This document shows positions 4,705-6,389 of a stretch of DNA of 6,389 nucleotides, piece by piece. Location: positions 1 to 6,389 of the forward strand of contig CANRQD010000076.1 in NCBI GenBank assembly GCA_947632685.1. Direction: 5' to 3'. The stretch is from an uncultured Bacilli bacterium (GTDB lineage Bacteria; Bacillota_I; Bacilli_A; RF39; UBA660). How positions within the stretch are numbered: position 1 is the first letter of the stretch; each line of letters begins with the position of its first letter. The notes below the pieces were generated by a model. That model did no database searches. It was not told where the DNA came from and saw only the letters and a program-made list of their open reading frames with translations. Both the position numbers and the translations under genes were made by a program.

Positions 4705-6345
4705 TTATGAATTTTTAGACCAATGAGCATAATAAGTTATATCACTTGTTACAAGAGTATTTTCAGTAACTTTATCACCATATTCATTTATAGGTTCTGT
4801 ATACCAACCTGAGAATGTATAACCATCTCTAGCTGGATTGATATAACTATCTCCAAGAGTTTTTCCATCTTCTATATTATAGTTTTTTATATTTAAAGTA
4901 TTAGTTTTTGATAAATATATATTCCTTAAATATATTTCTCTCTCCTCACTGGTAGCAGCAAATACTGGATATATAATAAATGCTTGATAACCTTGTGAAA
5001 TAGCTTCAAAAGTTTTAGTAACTCTTATCCATTTATCTTTTGGAAAATTATAGCCAGAAAAAAATCCACCATTTTCTATACCTATATTACCTATAGTTTC
5101 TTCTGACATTTTTACCTCAATTTGATATGTATATTTTTCACCTGATAATAAACTTTTCTTATTTGGAAAATAAAATCCATTTGAAGAAGTAATATTACTA
5201 TTTACTACATTAGTAACTATTTTATAATTACCAAAATCATCTTTATTAAAACTAATTAGCTTATTCCCAGTACAACATGGAGTTACTTGTGTTGCGTTAT
5301 AATGTTGTTCAAAAATATTATTTTCTAAATAATTATAATCAAATGTAACTTTATGCTCTTTTACCCATTGTGCCTTTAAGGTATGATCATCTGCTATATT
5401 AACTTGATTTCCATTAGTTACTTTTTGACTGATTATTAAATTATTTTTATAGTAATCTAATGTTTGATTATCTTTGTCTTTATTTATTTCAATTCTTATA
5501 TATTTAGCATTTTCAGATATATGGTGTTCTTTAGTATATGATGACTCTCTTTTTATAAAATTTCCATCTTTATCATATGAATATATTCCACATACTTCAA
5601 TATTAGAATATAATGTTATTCCTCCTTCTATTGGTATCAAATCTGGTGTTGCCATATAACCTTCATAATGAATATATTCTCCTAATTCTCCTTCTCCATA
5701 TGATCTTACTCCATGATTATCTTCAAAGTTTACATAATTCATTAGATTTAATTCCCATCCTTTAAATATATACCCTTCTCTTTTTGGTGTTGGTAAATCT
5801 TCATATGTAGATTTATATGATACTTCTTTTGTTGATGGTGATACCTCTCCTCCATTTGCATCAAGTGTAACTAAAAATTTATTTTCTCTAAATAAGTATT
5901 CATATACTAATGTTTCTTTTTGTTCTTCTTCTGTATTATTTTTTATAGTTATTGAAAAATTTTTCTTACTAGTTTTTTCTATAATGTCATTTTCTTTTAT
6001 GTCTATAATTATTTCTACATTTGGATTGGTATGACTTATTTGTTTAATTGATTTTATTAAAAAATCTACATTAGCTTTATTTGTTATTTCAACATCATAT
6101 GTAATTGTTGATCCTCTTGGTAATACTACAAACATACTAGTTGTATTTTGGGTATATTTACTATTATATTCTTCATATGCTTGACCTGTTGTACCTGCTA
6201 ATTTTATATTTGTTACTCTAATATCTTTATCTACTCTTATATATCCTTCTCCTGTTATGGTTAATTCTTCACTATATGCTGCACTTACTATACTAATAGA
6301 TATTAATACTATAAATATTAATATAAATTTATACCTTTGTTTCAT
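4705..6345 (-). CDS. Secreted InlB B-repeat protein with nested domains
   Basis: This is a 546-residue protein with an N-terminal signal peptide: basic KQRYK, a hydrophobic core at about 7-23, and probable cleavage near 23-26. Residues 28-155 form a beta-rich domain I cannot name. It has a Thr/Asn-rich loop and a strand region reading ITYDVEITNKANVDF, like Ig-like or TasA-type exported folds. Two InlB B-repeats (Listeria-Bacteroides, beta-grasp-like) follow, each interrupted. Repeat 1 runs 157-197 (LDANGG...GYIFKGW) and resumes at 319-327 (TLKAQW). Repeat 2 begins at 331-338 and resumes at 489-542 (DGYTFSGWYT...ITYYAHW). The insert at 198-318 looks like a jelly-roll module (YDKDGNF, AKYIRIEI); that at 339-488 looks like a CBM4/9-type module (KWIRVTKTF, REIYLRNIYL). 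Cysteines are C252 and the adjacent pair C357-C358. There is no LPXTG, transmembrane or SLH anchor at the C-terminus, so it is released or held non-covalently. Such repeats are common in adhesins; binding to host or glycan is inferred. AAGGAG lies 8 nt before the ATG. Confidence 0.88.
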   Translation of the reverse strand: MKQRYKFILIFIVLISISIVSAAYSEELTITGEGYIRVDKDIRVTNIKLAGTTGQAYEEYNSKYTQNTTSMFVVLPRGSTITYDVEITNKANVDFLIKSIKQISHTNPNVEIIIDIKENDIIEKTSKKNFSITIKNNTEEEQKETLVYEYLFRENKFLVTLDANGGEVSPSTKEVSYKSTYEDLPTPKREGYIFKGWELNLMNYVNFEDNHGVRSYGEGELGEYIHYEGYMATPDLIPIEGGITLYSNIEVCGIYSYDKDGNFIKRESSYTKEHHISENAKYIRIEINKDKDNQTLDYYKNNLIISQKVTNGNQVNIADDHTLKAQWVKEHKVTFDYNYLENNIFEQHYNATQVTPCCTGNKLISFNKDDFGNYKIVTNVVNSNITSSNGFYFPNKKSLLSGEKYTYQIEVKMSEETIGNIGIENGGFFSGYNFPKDKWIRVTKTFEAISQGYQAFIIYPVFAATSEEREIYLRNIYLSKTNTLNIKNYNIEDGKTLGDSYINPARDGYTFSGWYTEPINEYGDKVTENTLVTSDITYYAHWSKNS

Positions 6346-6353
6346 TGACTCAT

Positions 6354-6359
6354 CTCCTT
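6354..6359 (-). promoter_or_regulatory. Ribosome binding site of the secreted repeat protein
   Basis: AAGGAG on the minus strand lies 8 nt before ATG 6345-6343 and supports that start. Its promoter cannot be judged: TAGAAT (6386-6381) and TATAGA (6375-6370) are possible -10 elements, but their -35 regions fall at or beyond the window edge. Confidence 0.75.
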
Positions 6360-6389
6360 ATTTTTCTTATCTATACCTAAATTCTACCC

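Noticed and set aside
5474..5659. 61-codon open frame on the plus strand inside the secreted protein gene
   Set aside because: It is antisense to a clear domain-bearing frame and has no ribosome binding site.
1..6389. CRISPR array, tRNA, rRNA, insertion sequence or prophage genes
   Set aside because: No spaced direct repeats, cloverleaf-like segments, transposase or integrase frames, or terminal inverted repeats were seen on either strand.

Overview
The window is very AT-rich (roughly a quarter G+C by eye). It uses the standard code: Trp is TGG, the stops are TAA and TAG, and GTG starts and strong AGGAGG-type ribosome binding sites are present. It encodes an alpha/beta-type small acid-soluble spore protein, a Bacillus-type ThiI without a rhodanese domain, acetate kinase and a DHH/DHHA1 nanoRNase. 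Together these point to a low-GC, endospore-lineage Bacillota. An uncultured gut Bacilli or Erysipelotrichia-like organism is my guess, but the sequence does not fix the taxon.

Layout from left to right. An NrnA-like DHH phosphoesterase (minus strand, C-terminus cut by the window edge) lies 10 bp downstream of ackA (minus strand), and the two form an apparent ackA-nrnA operon. A 160-bp divergent promoter region follows. It leads to a plus-strand gene for an unusual 294-residue, Asn-rich protein with a HELGH zinc-peptidase motif. That gene ends at a perfect 11-bp hairpin, probably a two-way terminator, facing the convergent spore-protein gene (minus strand). Next are thiI (minus strand) with its own sigma-A-type promoter, and a 546-residue secreted protein (minus strand) built from InlB-type B-repeats with other domains nested inside them.

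A thiI / alpha-beta SASP / ackA neighbourhood is also known from Bacillus subtilis, so most of the window is an old housekeeping block. The plus-strand metallopeptidase-like gene and the secreted repeat protein look like lineage-specific additions. The genes fall into separate transcription units: the secreted protein; thiI from its own promoter; the spore protein, perhaps from a sigma-G-type promoter; ackA-nrnA; and the plus-strand gene alone.

Two items deserve most attention. One is the small HELGH protein, which resembles a shrunken M3 oligoendopeptidase core. The other is an 18-bp inverted repeat around the thiI promoter. All three of its imperfect positions are G-U pairs in the minus-strand RNA, and it would hide the thiI ribosome binding site only in read-through transcripts. 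No tRNA, rRNA, CRISPR array or insertion sequence was seen.
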